The notes: generated by a model not told the origin, from the sequence alone. DNA of 64,000 bases from Candidatus Metaruminococcus caecorum (GCA_904420045.1 CAJFTY010000059.1:1-64000); one strand, 5' to 3'. Shown: positions 1 through 10,330, counted from the first letter of the stretch. Translations and numbers: made by a program.

Positions 1-59
1 ATCCAGCCCTCCGGCTGTATCGGTTGAGCAAAAGTCAGCGTGGGATTGATGTGGTATCT

Positions 60-197
60 TTATCTAAGTGAACCCCCGGTTTCCCATTTTGAAACCGCCT
101 TGTTGGTCACCCCCAACAGATCGGCCAGCTGTTGCTGGGTCAGGTTTTGTTCTTTTCGTTTTTGCGCGATTAGCGCCCCTGTTTTCATCGTGTCCAT
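60..197 (-). pseudogene. Truncated XRE-family HTH regulator (N-terminal HTH only, MDTMKTGALIAQKRKEQNLTQQQLADLLGVTNKAVSKWETG...)
   Basis: HTH_3 signature; RBS-like GGAAAGGAAGGG upstream of ATG at 197; the ORF stops right after SKWETG where the family normally continues. Confidence 0.65.
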
Positions 198-404
198 AAT
201 TTGTATTCCCTTCCTTTCCCAGATGCGGGTTGCATTCCCGCCTCTGCCTTTGAGCATACCCAAGAAAGCGGCGGAATACAACCTACGCCTGACTGTAATC
301 GGCTCCACGCAGCGTGGAATATCAGGCGCGGCGGGGATCTGCAAAACAAAGCATGGTTTCGGGAATATCATTTTCCCAGCCATAGGCATAGCTTAAAACA
401 AACC

Positions 405-433
405 GGCGGCGGGGATTTATTCCCCCGCCGCCG
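405..433 (-). terminator. Rho-independent terminator
   Basis: GC-rich inverted repeat GGCGGCGGGGA/TCCCCCGCCGCC followed on the minus strand by a T-rich stretch. Confidence 0.6.
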
Positions 434-447
434 CATCTTTTACGGAT

Positions 448-666
448 TTACTTTTTCTTGTTTTTTGAAAGAATCATGCACACAATGCCCGCCACCAGGC
501 AAACACCCAGAATAATCAGCAGAACGGGGAACACTTTGCGCATCAGATCGCTGGTGAAAGGGTTTGAAGCGTACAGCGGGGAAGCCGCTCCTGCGGGGAG
601 CGCTGCACAGGCTGCGGACAGCGCCGCAATCAGCCCGACAAGCAAAAATTGATTGACTCGTTTCAT
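448..666 (-). CDS. Small predicted membrane/exported protein (72 aa), unknown function
   Basis: N-terminal signal-like helix, second TM helix and KNKKK tail. Confidence 0.55.
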   Translation of the reverse strand: MKRVNQFLLVGLIAALSAACAALPAGAASPLYASNPFTSDLMRKVFPVLLIILGVCLVAGIVCMILSKNKKK

Positions 667-693
667 CCATATGCACCTGCTTTCATGTGTAAT

Positions 694-2184
694 TTATTCG
701 TCGATGTTTGGGTTGTCCTTGGCAATTTCATACGGACTGTCGTTTTGGTATTTTTTCACTGCCGCGGAGGCTTTGTTGAGCGGCATCAAGGTTCCTGCGC
801 CGCCGATGCAGCCGCCCGGGCAGGCCATACCCTCCAACAGGTAGCCATTGCGCTTGCCGGCCTTGGCCAGCATCAGCATCTTTTTGCAGTCCTTTAAGCC
901 CTCAGCCCGATCCACTTTGACTTCTTTATCCGGGTACAGGGCGTTGATGTTTTTGACGATGGCATCCGCTACGCCGCCGGCTACCGCGTAGCCGCGTCCG
1001 TCGGCGGATGCGTCGTTTAAAGGCTCATCGTTTGTCAGATCGCCGAATTCCACGCCTTTGGCCACGAACATGCCCATCAGTTCCTCAAAGGTGATGACAA
1101 AATCCACATACCCCGCCACGATCTTCCGAGTGGCTTCCAGCTTTTTGGCCACACAGGGGCCTACAAACACCACCTTGGTGTTGGGATTGCGCTTTTTAAT
1201 AACCTTGGCGGTCTCGATCATGGGCGTGTCGCTTTCCGAAACGCAGTCCACCAGATCCGGGAGAGTGCGCTTTGCCAGCACCGACCAGGATGGACAGCAG
1301 GAGGTCGCCAAAAACGGCTGCTCCTCCGGGATTTTATGAGCGTAGTGATGGGCTTCTGCCACGGCGCCCTTGTCCGCACCCAGGGCGACCTCCACCACAT
1401 CGTCAAAGCCCAGGATTTTGAAGGCCTCGTGAAGCTTTTCCGCGGTGGCCAGAGGTCCGAGCTGTCCCGCAAAAGAGGGCGCGATGGCCGCACAGACCTT
1501 GTCGCCCCGCTTGATGGACTGGATGATCTGGAAGATCTCCGACTTGTCCGCAATGGCGCCAAACGGACAATTTACAATGCACTGGCCGCAGGAAACGCAT
1601 TTGTCGTGGTCGATTTTCGCACGGCCCAAGTCGTCGCTGCCAATGGCATCCACGCCGCAGGCCGCCGCGCAGGGACGGTCGTAGTGGACGATGGCGCTAT
1701 AGGGACAGGCCTGCTGGCAGCGGCCGCAGCGCACACATTTTTCCTTGTCAATGAAGGATTTTCCATCCACGATGGAGATTGCCTTGACTGGGCAGACCGA
1801 TGTGCAGGGGTGTGCAAGACATCCCCTGCAGTTGTTGGAAACTTCATAGGAGTTGGTGGGACAGGCGTTGCAGGCAAAGCTGATCACGTCCACCAGCGGT
1901 GCAGAAAAAAACTTTTTGGGAACCGCGCATTCGGTCACGCCTTTGGACAGGGCGGAATGCTCGTCCGCGCGGCGAAGGGGAAGCCCCATCGCCAAGCGGA
2001 GGCGTTCGCCCACGATGGCGCGCTCCACAAAAACGCTGTCCCGATAAGTGGGGACTTCGCCCGGGATGATCTGGTACGGAAGCTCCTCAATCGAAGAGTA
2101 TTCGTCGTGTTCATAGGCGAGCTTCGCCACGGCGGCAAACACCTGCCTGCGGATTTTCGTCACGGATGTGTAAATTCCCTGCAT
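694..2184 (-). CDS. [FeFe] hydrogenase, group B-like, with N-terminal 4Fe-4S ferredoxin domains
   Basis: Multiple CxxCxxCxxxC motifs; H-cluster motifs TSCCPSW, PCVAKKLE and EGMACPGGCIGGAG. Confidence 0.9.
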   Translation of the reverse strand: MQGIYTSVTKIRRQVFAAVAKLAYEHDEYSSIEELPYQIIPGEVPTYRDSVFVERAIVGERLRLAMGLPLRRADEHSALSKGVTECAVPKKFFSAPLVDVISFACNACPTNSYEVSNNCRGCLAHPCTSVCPVKAISIVDGKSFIDKEKCVRCGRCQQACPYSAIVHYDRPCAAACGVDAIGSDDLGRAKIDHDKCVSCGQCIVNCPFGAIADKSEIFQIIQSIKRGDKVCAAIAPSFAGQLGPLATAEKLHEAFKILGFDDVVEVALGADKGAVAEAHHYAHKIPEEQPFLATSCCPSWSVLAKRTLPDLVDCVSESDTPMIETAKVIKKRNPNTKVVFVGPCVAKKLEATRKIVAGYVDFVITFEELMGMFVAKGVEFGDLTNDEPLNDASADGRGYAVAGGVADAIVKNINALYPDKEVKVDRAEGLKDCKKMLMLAKAGKRNGYLLEGMACPGGCIGGAGTLMPLNKASAAVKKYQNDSPYEIAKDNPNIDE

Positions 2185-2235
2185 AGGTACCTCCCAAAAC
2201 TGCTTACAAATAAAATCGATAGCTGGTATGTAGTG

Positions 2236-2499
2236 TTAATCTTTTATTGCCGCAATAATCTTGGACATCACCATATCGCCGGTGGCCTGAGTGATCAGCT
2301 CGTCGTTGATTTTTACAACGGGAGCCAGGTTTTCGTTTTTGCACGGGCCTAGACATTTACAAGGGACAATTTCGATCTGGGCTTTCAGCTTGAGCTGCTG
2401 TTTGACCTGTTTGAGTCCTTCGATCGCCTCGATGATGTCCATGGAGCCCATCATCACGCATTCACTGCCGGAACATACTTCGATCTTCACCTTTTTCAT
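2236..2499 (-). CDS. Thioredoxin-like [2Fe-2S] ferredoxin (NuoE/HydC-like small protein)
   Basis: CSGSEC...CKCLGPC (Cx4C...Cx3C) pattern; MKKVKIEVCSGS start. Confidence 0.75.
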   Translation of the reverse strand: MKKVKIEVCSGSECVMMGSMDIIEAIEGLKQVKQQLKLKAQIEIVPCKCLGPCKNENLAPVVKINDELITQATGDMVMSKIIAAIKD

Positions 2500-2641
2500 T
2501 CTTGCTATCCGTCCTTTCACCACCGCCGGGCGGCCCGGCAGATTGTTCACTCGCATTCTATTCCATTATAACGGCTGGCGGAGGGGAGTGTCAAGGCGAA
2601 CCGGACAAAAAACGCCAATTTTCCGGACAAAAGAGGATGGA

Positions 2642-2683
2642 AAAAACAGCGGGCTCTTTTTTAAAAAAGAGCCCGCTGTTTTT
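2642..2683. terminator. Perfect palindromic bidirectional terminator
   Basis: AAAAACAGCGGGCTCTTTTTT/AAAAAAGAGCCCGCTGTTTTT. Confidence 0.75.
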
Positions 2684-2704
2684 GTGCGGGGAAGCCGGCT
2701 GCGG

Positions 2705-3742
2705 CTATTGTCCCGAATTCGCGCCGGAAGAAGCGCCTGAGGAGGACGCCTCGGCGCTGGAATCCGTCCCCGAAGAACCGTTTGCCGAGGTCGTCTGAGA
2801 CGCCGGGGAGCTTGCCGCGCCCGAGGAGCTGGAGGAGCCGGGTTCGCCGCCGAAGTTTACGTCGGGGTAGAGCAGCGAAGCGATCTGCCGGACGCTTTCC
2901 ACGGTTCTCATGGACTGCGCCTGCAGCAGGGCGGGGTCAATGGAAAACACCCGGTTTTCCTTGACTGCCGCAAAGTCCTTATAGGCTTCAGAAGATGCCA
3001 AATGGTTTTGCACATAGGGCTTGGCCACAAAAAAACGCTGGGGGTTTTTCTCTTTCGCGGCGGTGAGGTCGGCGGTGTATCCGGCGCCGGCGGCTACGTT
3101 GTCCCCGAACAGAGAGAGCACCGCGCTGTCAAAAGTGTCAGGAGTGGCGGCGGTTCCCGTCAGATCCACCGCGTAGAAAAAGCTTTGTTTTTCCGGGAGC
3201 TTTGAGACGATTAAATTGATCTCCCGCTCCACCTGGGAGTAGATGGTCTGGCCTTTTTTCGCGCCGTCCACCTTGCCGGCGAATACGGTGGCCAGATCCT
3301 CATAGATTTTTTCAAGGCCTTCAAAGCTGGTGGCGGCGGGGATGCACAGCACCTGTACGCCGGCGCTGCTTAACGTCTCCAGGTCCTGCTTGCTGAAGGA
3401 GTTCTGGGACAAAAGCAGATTGGGCCCCAGCTCGGCGATTTTCTCCACGTCCGGCTCGGCGGCGCTGCCCACCGATGGCAGGGCGGCGACTTCCGCCGGC
3501 TGGTCGCATTCGTCCGACCGCCCGATCAGGGTGGAACCGTATCCCAGCTCCTGCAAAATGTCGGTGAGGTTAGGGGAAAGGGACACCACAGAAGTGGGGG
3601 CTTTGGTAATTACCAGGTTTTCCACCTGAGCGGGGTAAGGGGCGTCGGGGTAGGCCAGTTCATTGGCGGCCTCGCACCCGGAAAACAGCACGGCGGCGGC
3701 AGCGGCAATGGCCGCCAGGGGGAGCAGTCGTTTGATGCGCAT
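2705..3742 (-). CDS. ABC transporter substrate-binding lipoprotein, BtuF/FhuD-like
   Basis: Lipobox LFSGC; periplasmic-binding-protein sequence (PTSVVSLSPNLTDILQELGYGSTLIGRSDECD...); Ser/Ala-rich C-terminal tail. Confidence 0.75.
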   Translation of the reverse strand: MRIKRLLPLAAIAAAAAVLFSGCEAANELAYPDAPYPAQVENLVITKAPTSVVSLSPNLTDILQELGYGSTLIGRSDECDQPAEVAALPSVGSAAEPDVEKIAELGPNLLLSQNSFSKQDLETLSSAGVQVLCIPAATSFEGLEKIYEDLATVFAGKVDGAKKGQTIYSQVEREINLIVSKLPEKQSFFYAVDLTGTAATPDTFDSAVLSLFGDNVAAGAGYTADLTAAKEKNPQRFFVAKPYVQNHLASSEAYKDFAAVKENRVFSIDPALLQAQSMRTVESVRQIASLLYPDVNFGGEPGSSSSSGAASSPASQTTSANGSSGTDSSAEASSSGASSGANSGQ

Positions 3743-3757
3743 GGCTAAAGTCCTCCT

Positions 3758-5077
3758 TTACGATAACAGCGGCAGGCCCAGCTCGCTGCGGGCCTGAATG
3801 TGGTCCACATACTGCCGCGCCAGCCTGGGTGTGCGCGCACCTTTGTTGAGGGCGAAGCGCTCCGCCCCCTGAAACAGGGTTTCCACATCCACGTCCAGGT
3901 TCCGGTCGTCCGCGATGGCCTTGACGATGGCCAGGAAATTATCCTTCGTAGGCATCAGGAAGGTCAGCGTCAGCCCGAACCGGTCGGACAGGGACAGGTT
4001 TTCGTCGATGGTATCCGCCTTGTGAACCTCGTCCCCCTCCCGGGCGGTAAAGGTCTCTTTAATCAGGTGACGCCGGTTGGTGGTGGCGTAGATCACGATG
4101 TTTTTCGGGCGTTTGACAAGGCTTCCCTCCAAAACCGCCTTGAGCATGCCAAAGTTGTCGTCGTTGTCCTGAAACGTCAAATCGTCGATAAAGATAATAA
4201 ACTTCAAAGGGATATCCGCAACCTGTTCAATCAGTTCTCCCAAGCCGCACAGGTTGCTTTTATCCACCTGGATGATCCGAAGGCCGCGGGTTTCATATTC
4301 GTTGAGCAGCGCCTTGACAGTGGAGGATTTGCCCGTTCCCCGGTCGCCGTACAAAAGGGTGTTGTTGCAGGGCTTGCCCTCTAAAAACGCCAGGGTGTTT
4401 TCCACAATTTTTTTCCGCTGGCTTTCATACTGTTTTAAATCCGTCAGGCGGATGTCGTCGGGTTCCAGCACGGGCTTGAGCACAAAAGACTCCCCCTGCC
4501 GGATAAAGGTAAACGCCTTATACTTGGCGTACGCTCCCACGCCGTGCTCCCGGTAAAAATCGGCGATCTTTAACAGGTTGTCGCCCCAGCAGCCCTGGGG
4601 ACTGTACACCCCGTGGCGGCTGGAGTAGTCGGGCAAAAGCTTGATGTATTCGCTTTTGTCCGGGAATCGCTCGAACAGGGCGTCTTTAATGTCCTGGGCG
4701 GTGATGAGGGACAGGGCGTAAAAAGCGTTCAAATCCCCCAGAGCCGCAGATTTGATGTGGGGCGGAATTTTAAAGAAGTTGTTTTTGGCGCACTCCCGGC
4801 TGAACACGTTGTCGTGATAAAGGATCAGGTCAAACAGGTAGTCGGGCAGACTGCCCATAAATTTGGTGTTGTACAAAAAGTAGCAAAAGTCCGAGTAGTA
4901 CCGGGCGGCCGCTTCAAAGTTCGCATCCTGTTTGTCGTAGGTGTTAATCAGGGTGTAGTGAAGATATTCCAGCACCTTGGTTTCCACATCGTCGTCGTTT
5001 TCGGTAATTCGGGTGTAGACGGTCAAATTGTATATCAAAAAGTCCGCTGTTTCCAGCTTTTTCAGCGCGCTGTCCAT
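3758..5077 (-). CDS. AAA-type ATP-binding protein, DUF815 family
   Basis: Walker A GDRGTGKSS; FIIFIDDLTF Walker B; DUF815-like layout. Confidence 0.8.
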   Translation of the reverse strand: MDSALKKLETADFLIYNLTVYTRITENDDDVETKVLEYLHYTLINTYDKQDANFEAAARYYSDFCYFLYNTKFMGSLPDYLFDLILYHDNVFSRECAKNNFFKIPPHIKSAALGDLNAFYALSLITAQDIKDALFERFPDKSEYIKLLPDYSSRHGVYSPQGCWGDNLLKIADFYREHGVGAYAKYKAFTFIRQGESFVLKPVLEPDDIRLTDLKQYESQRKKIVENTLAFLEGKPCNNTLLYGDRGTGKSSTVKALLNEYETRGLRIIQVDKSNLCGLGELIEQVADIPLKFIIFIDDLTFQDNDDNFGMLKAVLEGSLVKRPKNIVIYATTNRRHLIKETFTAREGDEVHKADTIDENLSLSDRFGLTLTFLMPTKDNFLAIVKAIADDRNLDVDVETLFQGAERFALNKGARTPRLARQYVDHIQARSELGLPLLS

Positions 5078-5357
5078 CAAAGAAACGCTCCTTTCTTTAT
5101 CCGGGCCTTTCCTGTAAAAAGAAAAGAAGAAAGTTTGTACCACCCGCCGCCGGGATGGGAGTTTAAAACCAGATTATGTTTCATTTTACCCCATTCTCCG
5201 ACGGAATGCAATGGAAAATGAACCAGAAATCCCTCAGTATGAAAGCAGGTTTTTAATGGCTTTGACAGCAGCGTTGTCAATTTTACTGCTTTACCACAGT
5301 GAAACGACGTAAAATTCGTGGATTTGCTTATTTTGGGAGAAAATCCATGAAAACCTA

Positions 5358-5387
5358 TTGACGGAAGCGGGGAAAAGCTCCTATAAT
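5358..5387 (+). promoter_or_regulatory. Sigma-A-type promoter for ilvBNC
   Basis: TTGACG at 5358, TATAAT at 5382, 18 bp spacer. Confidence 0.6.
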
Positions 5388-5483
5388 AAATAATTAATAA
5401 TAGTGAATGTAGGCTCTTTGTGAAAAGGTCCGCCGGTTTTACACGGAATCTTTTAACGGAGGCTTTTCATATTTTGCGAAAGG

Positions 5484-7115
5484 ATGGGGTGCCCAGTGAA
5501 AGCTGCTCAGGCGATGATTAAATGTTTGGAGCTCGAGGGCGTCAAGGATTTATTCGGTTATCCCGGCGCTGCGATCTGCCCGTTTTACGACGCGCTGGCC
5601 CGTTCGAACATTCGCCATATTTTGGTCCGGCAGGAGCAAAACGCGGCCCATGCCGCCAGCGGCTACGCCCGGGCTACCGGCAAGCCCGCGGTCTGTGTGG
5701 CGACCTCCGGCCCCGGGGCTACCAATCTAATCACCGGAATTGCCACGGCCTACGCTGACTCAATTCCCATGGTAGCCATCACCGGCCAGGTGGTCAGCGA
5801 TCTTTTGGGGCGGGATGTGTTCCAGGAGGCCGACATCACCGGCGCGGTGGAGCCGTTTATCAAGCACAGCTATTTAATTAAAAATGCGTCGGACATCCCC
5901 CGGGTGTTTAAAGAAGCCTTTTATATCGCGGGAACCGGCCGTCCCGGCCCAGTGCTCATCGACGTGCCCATGGACATCCAGAACGAGGAGATTGAGTTTT
6001 CTTATCCCGAGACGGTGTCCATCCGGGGGTACAAGCCCAGTGTGAAAGGGCATCCCTTGCAGATCAAACGGGTGGTAAGCGCCGTCAAAGAGGCGAAAAA
6101 GCCGGTGATCTGTGCGGGGGGCGGCCTGTTTGCCACCGACGCCCGGGAGGAACTTGCCCGCCTGGCGGAGCGCTGCCATATCCCGGTGATTACCACCATG
6201 ATGGGGATCGGGGCGATCCCCTCCGCGCATCCCCTGCACTACGGGATGCTGGGAACCCACGGCCGCCGGGTGGCCAACACAGCGGTCAACGAGTCCGACC
6301 TGCTGATTTTGATCGGGGCACGGGTGGGCGACCGGGCGGTGACGACTCCCGGAGTGCTGCAAAAGCGCACCAAGATCATCCACATCGACATCGACCCGGC
6401 GGAGATCGGGAAGAATATGGACGCCCAGATCCCCCTGGTGGGCGACGCAAAGATCATTCTCCGGCAGATTCTGGACGCGGTAGGGGAAGACTGCGATCCC
6501 CATTCGGAATGGCTGGCTGCGCTGGACGCCCTGCGGGACAAAGAGCCGGTCCAGTCTGAGCGGGAGGATGGCGGTATCAATCCCAAGCTGTTTTTGAAAA
6601 AGCTTTCTGCCGCTGCGGACGAGGACTGCATCGTGGTGGCCGACGTGGGGCAGAACCAGATCTGGACCGCCAACTATTTTCAGGTGAAAAAAGGACGGCT
6701 TTTGACCACCGGAGGCATGGGCACCATGGGGTATTCCGTGGGGGCGGCCGAGGGCGTCAAAACGGCCAAGCCTGACACCCAGGTGATCGCGGTCTGCGGA
6801 GACGGTAGCTTCCAGATGCAGATGATGGAGCTTGGTACCATCTGCCAGAACCGTATTCCCGTCAAAATCATCGTGATGAAGAATAACCGCTTAGGGATGG
6901 TGCGGGAGCTTCAGAAAAACCTCTACAAAGGCAATTACTCTGGGGTGGATCTGGACGGAAGCCCCGATTTTGTCAAGCTGGCGGAAGCCTACGGCATCGC
7001 TTCCAAGCGGATTTCCCGGGCACAGGAAGAGCCCGATGCCATTCAGGAGCTGCTGGCGTGCGAAGGCCCCTTCCTGCTGGAATGCGTGGTAAGCCCCGAG
7101 GAGACCACCCTGTAA
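5484..7115 (+). CDS. ilvB: Acetolactate synthase large subunit
   Basis: ThDP-dependent enzyme; GYPGAAICPFYDAL, GDGSFQM...NN motif; adjacent to ilvN and ilvC. Confidence 0.93.
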   Translation: MGCPVKAAQAMIKCLELEGVKDLFGYPGAAICPFYDALARSNIRHILVRQEQNAAHAASGYARATGKPAVCVATSGPGATNLITGIATAYADSIPMVAITGQVVSDLLGRDVFQEADITGAVEPFIKHSYLIKNASDIPRVFKEAFYIAGTGRPGPVLIDVPMDIQNEEIEFSYPETVSIRGYKPSVKGHPLQIKRVVSAVKEAKKPVICAGGGLFATDAREELARLAERCHIPVITTMMGIGAIPSAHPLHYGMLGTHGRRVANTAVNESDLLILIGARVGDRAVTTPGVLQKRTKIIHIDIDPAEIGKNMDAQIPLVGDAKIILRQILDAVGEDCDPHSEWLAALDALRDKEPVQSEREDGGINPKLFLKKLSAAADEDCIVVADVGQNQIWTANYFQVKKGRLLTTGGMGTMGYSVGAAEGVKTAKPDTQVIAVCGDGSFQMQMMELGTICQNRIPVKIIVMKNNRLGMVRELQKNLYKGNYSGVDLDGSPDFVKLAEAYGIASKRISRAQEEPDAIQELLACEGPFLLECVVSPEETTL

Positions 7116-7142
7116 GGCGGGAACATTCCAACGAGAAAGGCG

Positions 7143-7649
7143 GTGCGTATTTTGAAACGAACGATTTCCATCCTGGTGGAAAACCATCCGGGCGTTCTGT
7201 CCAGAATTTCCGGCTTGTTTTCCCGCAGGAGCTTTAACATTGAAAGCCTGGCGGTGGGCGTCACCGATGACAGCACCATGTCCCGGATCACCATCGTGGT
7301 GGACGGGAGCGACTACACGGTAGAACAGGTAGAAAAGCAGCTCAATAAGCTTATCGACGTCATCAAGCTGAAAACCCTGGAGCCGGACGAGATCATCAGC
7401 CGGGAGCTGATGCTGGTCAAGGTGGCGGCGGGCGCCGACCACCGGGGGGATATTATCAACATCGCCAAGGTGATGGACGCCAAGATCTGCGACATCACCC
7501 GCACCACCATGACCATCGAGGTCAGCGAAACCACCGAAAAGCTGGACAACATGCTGGAAATCCTGCGGCCCTACGGCATTCGGGAGGTGGTGCGAACCGG
7601 CACCATCGCCACCCAAAAGGGAAGCGACATCATCACGGCAAAGAAGTAA
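7143..7649 (+). CDS. ilvN: Acetolactate synthase small subunit
   Basis: ACT domain VENHPGVLSRISGLFSRRSFNIESL. Confidence 0.93.
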   Translation: MRILKRTISILVENHPGVLSRISGLFSRRSFNIESLAVGVTDDSTMSRITIVVDGSDYTVEQVEKQLNKLIDVIKLKTLEPDEIISRELMLVKVAAGADHRGDIINIAKVMDAKICDITRTTMTIEVSETTEKLDNMLEILRPYGIREVVRTGTIATQKGSDIITAKK

Positions 7650-7666
7650 TCTAGGTTGGAATCTGA

Positions 7667-8743
<1,077 letters not shown>

Positions 8744-8750
8744 TACCGGG

Positions 8751-8801
8751 TTCTAAAATCAAAAGCCCTCCGCGTGCAGCGGAGGGCTTTTGATTTTAGA
8801 A
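8751..8801. terminator. Terminator downstream of ilvC (23-bp perfect inverted repeat, 5-nt loop)
   Basis: TTCTAAAATCAAAAGCCCTCCGC gtgca GCGGAGGGCTTTTGATTTTAGAA. Confidence 0.85.
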
Positions 8802-8921
8802 GAAAACAGCGTTTTTCCAAAGAAGGCTTGTCGCATATTCTGGACAAATCCGGGCGGATGTGATAAGCTGGTCACAGAAATTGATTTGCCGCATGGAAGC
8901 GGGGAAAGGGGGCGTTTAGCA

Positions 8922-9269
8922 ATGGCGACGTTTTATGTGACAGTGGATGTGCAGACCGCGGCAAATTTGGTCAGCGATGAAATCCTCAACGGCAGCGTCA
9001 CTGGGGAGATGATCGACTGTTACGGGATCCAGACAGACGATGCCCACGGCGTGATCGTACAGGTGTTTGAAAAGCATTATTACCGGGCGGGCAACCGGCT
9101 GACCCTGACGGTGACCATCGACAACCTGCGGGGAAAGACGGTGGTGCACACGGTAGGCGGAGGCGGGGGAGAAGGATTTTTCCGCTTCGACTGGGGCGCC
9201 GCTGAAAGCTTTGAAGAGGTGGCGCAAAAGGCGTTAAAACCGTACATCGTTCCTTGTCATGACCTTTAA
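8922..9269 (+). CDS. Hypothetical protein, possibly DUF6054-like
   Basis: Intact 115-aa ORF; family assignment from memory only. Confidence 0.5.
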   Translation: MATFYVTVDVQTAANLVSDEILNGSVTGEMIDCYGIQTDDAHGVIVQVFEKHYYRAGNRLTLTVTIDNLRGKTVVHTVGGGGGEGFFRFDWGAAESFEEVAQKALKPYIVPCHDL

Positions 9270-9293
9270 CGGCAATTTGGATAGGGAATCCCA

Positions 9294-9332
9294 AAACAGC
9301 CGTCCGGGAAAGAATTTCCCGGACGGCTGTTT
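9294..9332. terminator. Rho-independent terminator
   Basis: AAACAGCCGTCCGGGAAA/TTCCCGGACGGCTGTTT. Confidence 0.8.
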
Positions 9333-9379
9333 GACTGGATCACAGGCGCCGTTTAGCGAACCACACGGCAGAGAGAACT

Positions 9380-9961
9380 CTATTCATAGCTGCGGATACA
9401 GGCGATCACCCGGCCTAAGATGACCACCTGGTCGGTGAGAATTGGTTCAAACTCATCATTTTCCGGCTGGAGCCGGAAGTGACCGTCCTCTTTATAAAAC
9501 CGCTTGACGGTGGCTTCGTCCTCGATCATAGCGACGACAATCTCGCCGTTTTGGGCCACAGGTGTGCGTTTGACCACCACCACGTCCCCGTCCAGAATGC
9601 CGATGTTTTTCATGCTTTCGCCCCGTACGTGCAAGGCGAACAGATCGTCTGGATTCCCCCGGTACCCGGAAAACGAGACGTATCCCTCGATGTTTTCGAT
9701 GGCGGTGATGGGGATGCCCGCCGTGACTACGCCCATCACTGGCACGCTGGCGGCGTGTTTATGGGGAAGCTTAATGGTGCGGTTCTGTCCGCCCTGTTTT
9801 TCAATCAGGCCTTCCTCGCACAGTTGGTTTAAATATTTATGTACCGTAGAGGTGGACTTGATGTTTAAATCCCGGCAGATTTCCCGCACCGTAGGGGGGA
9901 TGTCATCCACCGAACGAAGCTTGATGTAATCATAAATCCGTTTTGCGGTATCGTGCAGCAT
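9380..9961 (-). CDS. lexA: SOS repressor LexA
   Basis: N-terminal wHTH (RSVDDIPPTVREICRDLNIKSTSTVHKYL) plus S24 peptidase domain with GESMKNIGI. Confidence 0.95.
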   Translation of the reverse strand: MLHDTAKRIYDYIKLRSVDDIPPTVREICRDLNIKSTSTVHKYLNQLCEEGLIEKQGGQNRTIKLPHKHAASVPVMGVVTAGIPITAIENIEGYVSFSGYRGNPDDLFALHVRGESMKNIGILDGDVVVVKRTPVAQNGEIVVAMIEDEATVKRFYKEDGHFRLQPENDEFEPILTDQVVILGRVIACIRSYE

Positions 9962-9990
9962 AGGTTCACGTCCTTTACACTCGATCAAAA

Positions 9991-10027
9991 GAACAAATGT
10001 GTTTTTTTCATCATAACACAAATGTAC
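9991..10027 (-). promoter_or_regulatory. lexA promoter with two degenerate LexA-box-like sites
   Basis: GAACAAATGTGT (9991-10002) and ACACAAATGTAC (10016-10027), overlapping minus-strand TTGAGT-17-TATGAT. Confidence 0.45.
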
Positions 10028-10199
10028 AAAAAACTCAACAGGGAACTTCCCAGCGGGAAAACAAACAAATTGCGGCCTTGGTTTGAACGTTTTTTGATGA
10101 AAACGCTGATTTCAAACATAGTCATGAAACGTTCAAAAAACATCGTCAATCCTTTACCGGGCGTTTACAAGTTGGTAACACTCTAATTCCCTGATGAGA

Positions 10200-10330
10200 T
10201 ATAATAAGACCATACCTTAACGTTGCCGCAATTCGTTAAGGTATACTGACCCCCTCCTCAAAAGATAAAGTACCCCCTCAAAACAAAAGGCCGCCGGAGT
10301 AAACCGCAATTGCTCCGGCGGCCTTTTGTT
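10200..10330 (+). ncRNA. Candidate small intergenic RNA
   Basis: TATAAT at 10200, 11-bp inverted repeat 10212-10244, C-rich ACCCCCTCCTC and ACCCCCTC, terminator at 10286-10328. Confidence 0.3.
10286..10328. terminator. Bidirectional terminator
   Basis: AAAAGGCCGCCGGAG/CTCCGGCGGCCTTTT. Confidence 0.8.

Noticed and set aside
1336-2352. 338-aa ORF on + strand
   Set aside because: Antisense to the [FeFe] hydrogenase; shadow ORF from GC-rich codon use, no recognisable protein features.
2705-3758. Cobalamin riboswitch upstream of the BtuF-like gene
   Set aside because: The gap to the upstream gene is only about 15 bp and there is no B12-box-like sequence.
8751-8801. 23-bp perfect inverted repeat as a transposon end
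   Set aside because: Position right after ilvC and the GC-core/T-run structure fit a bidirectional terminator.
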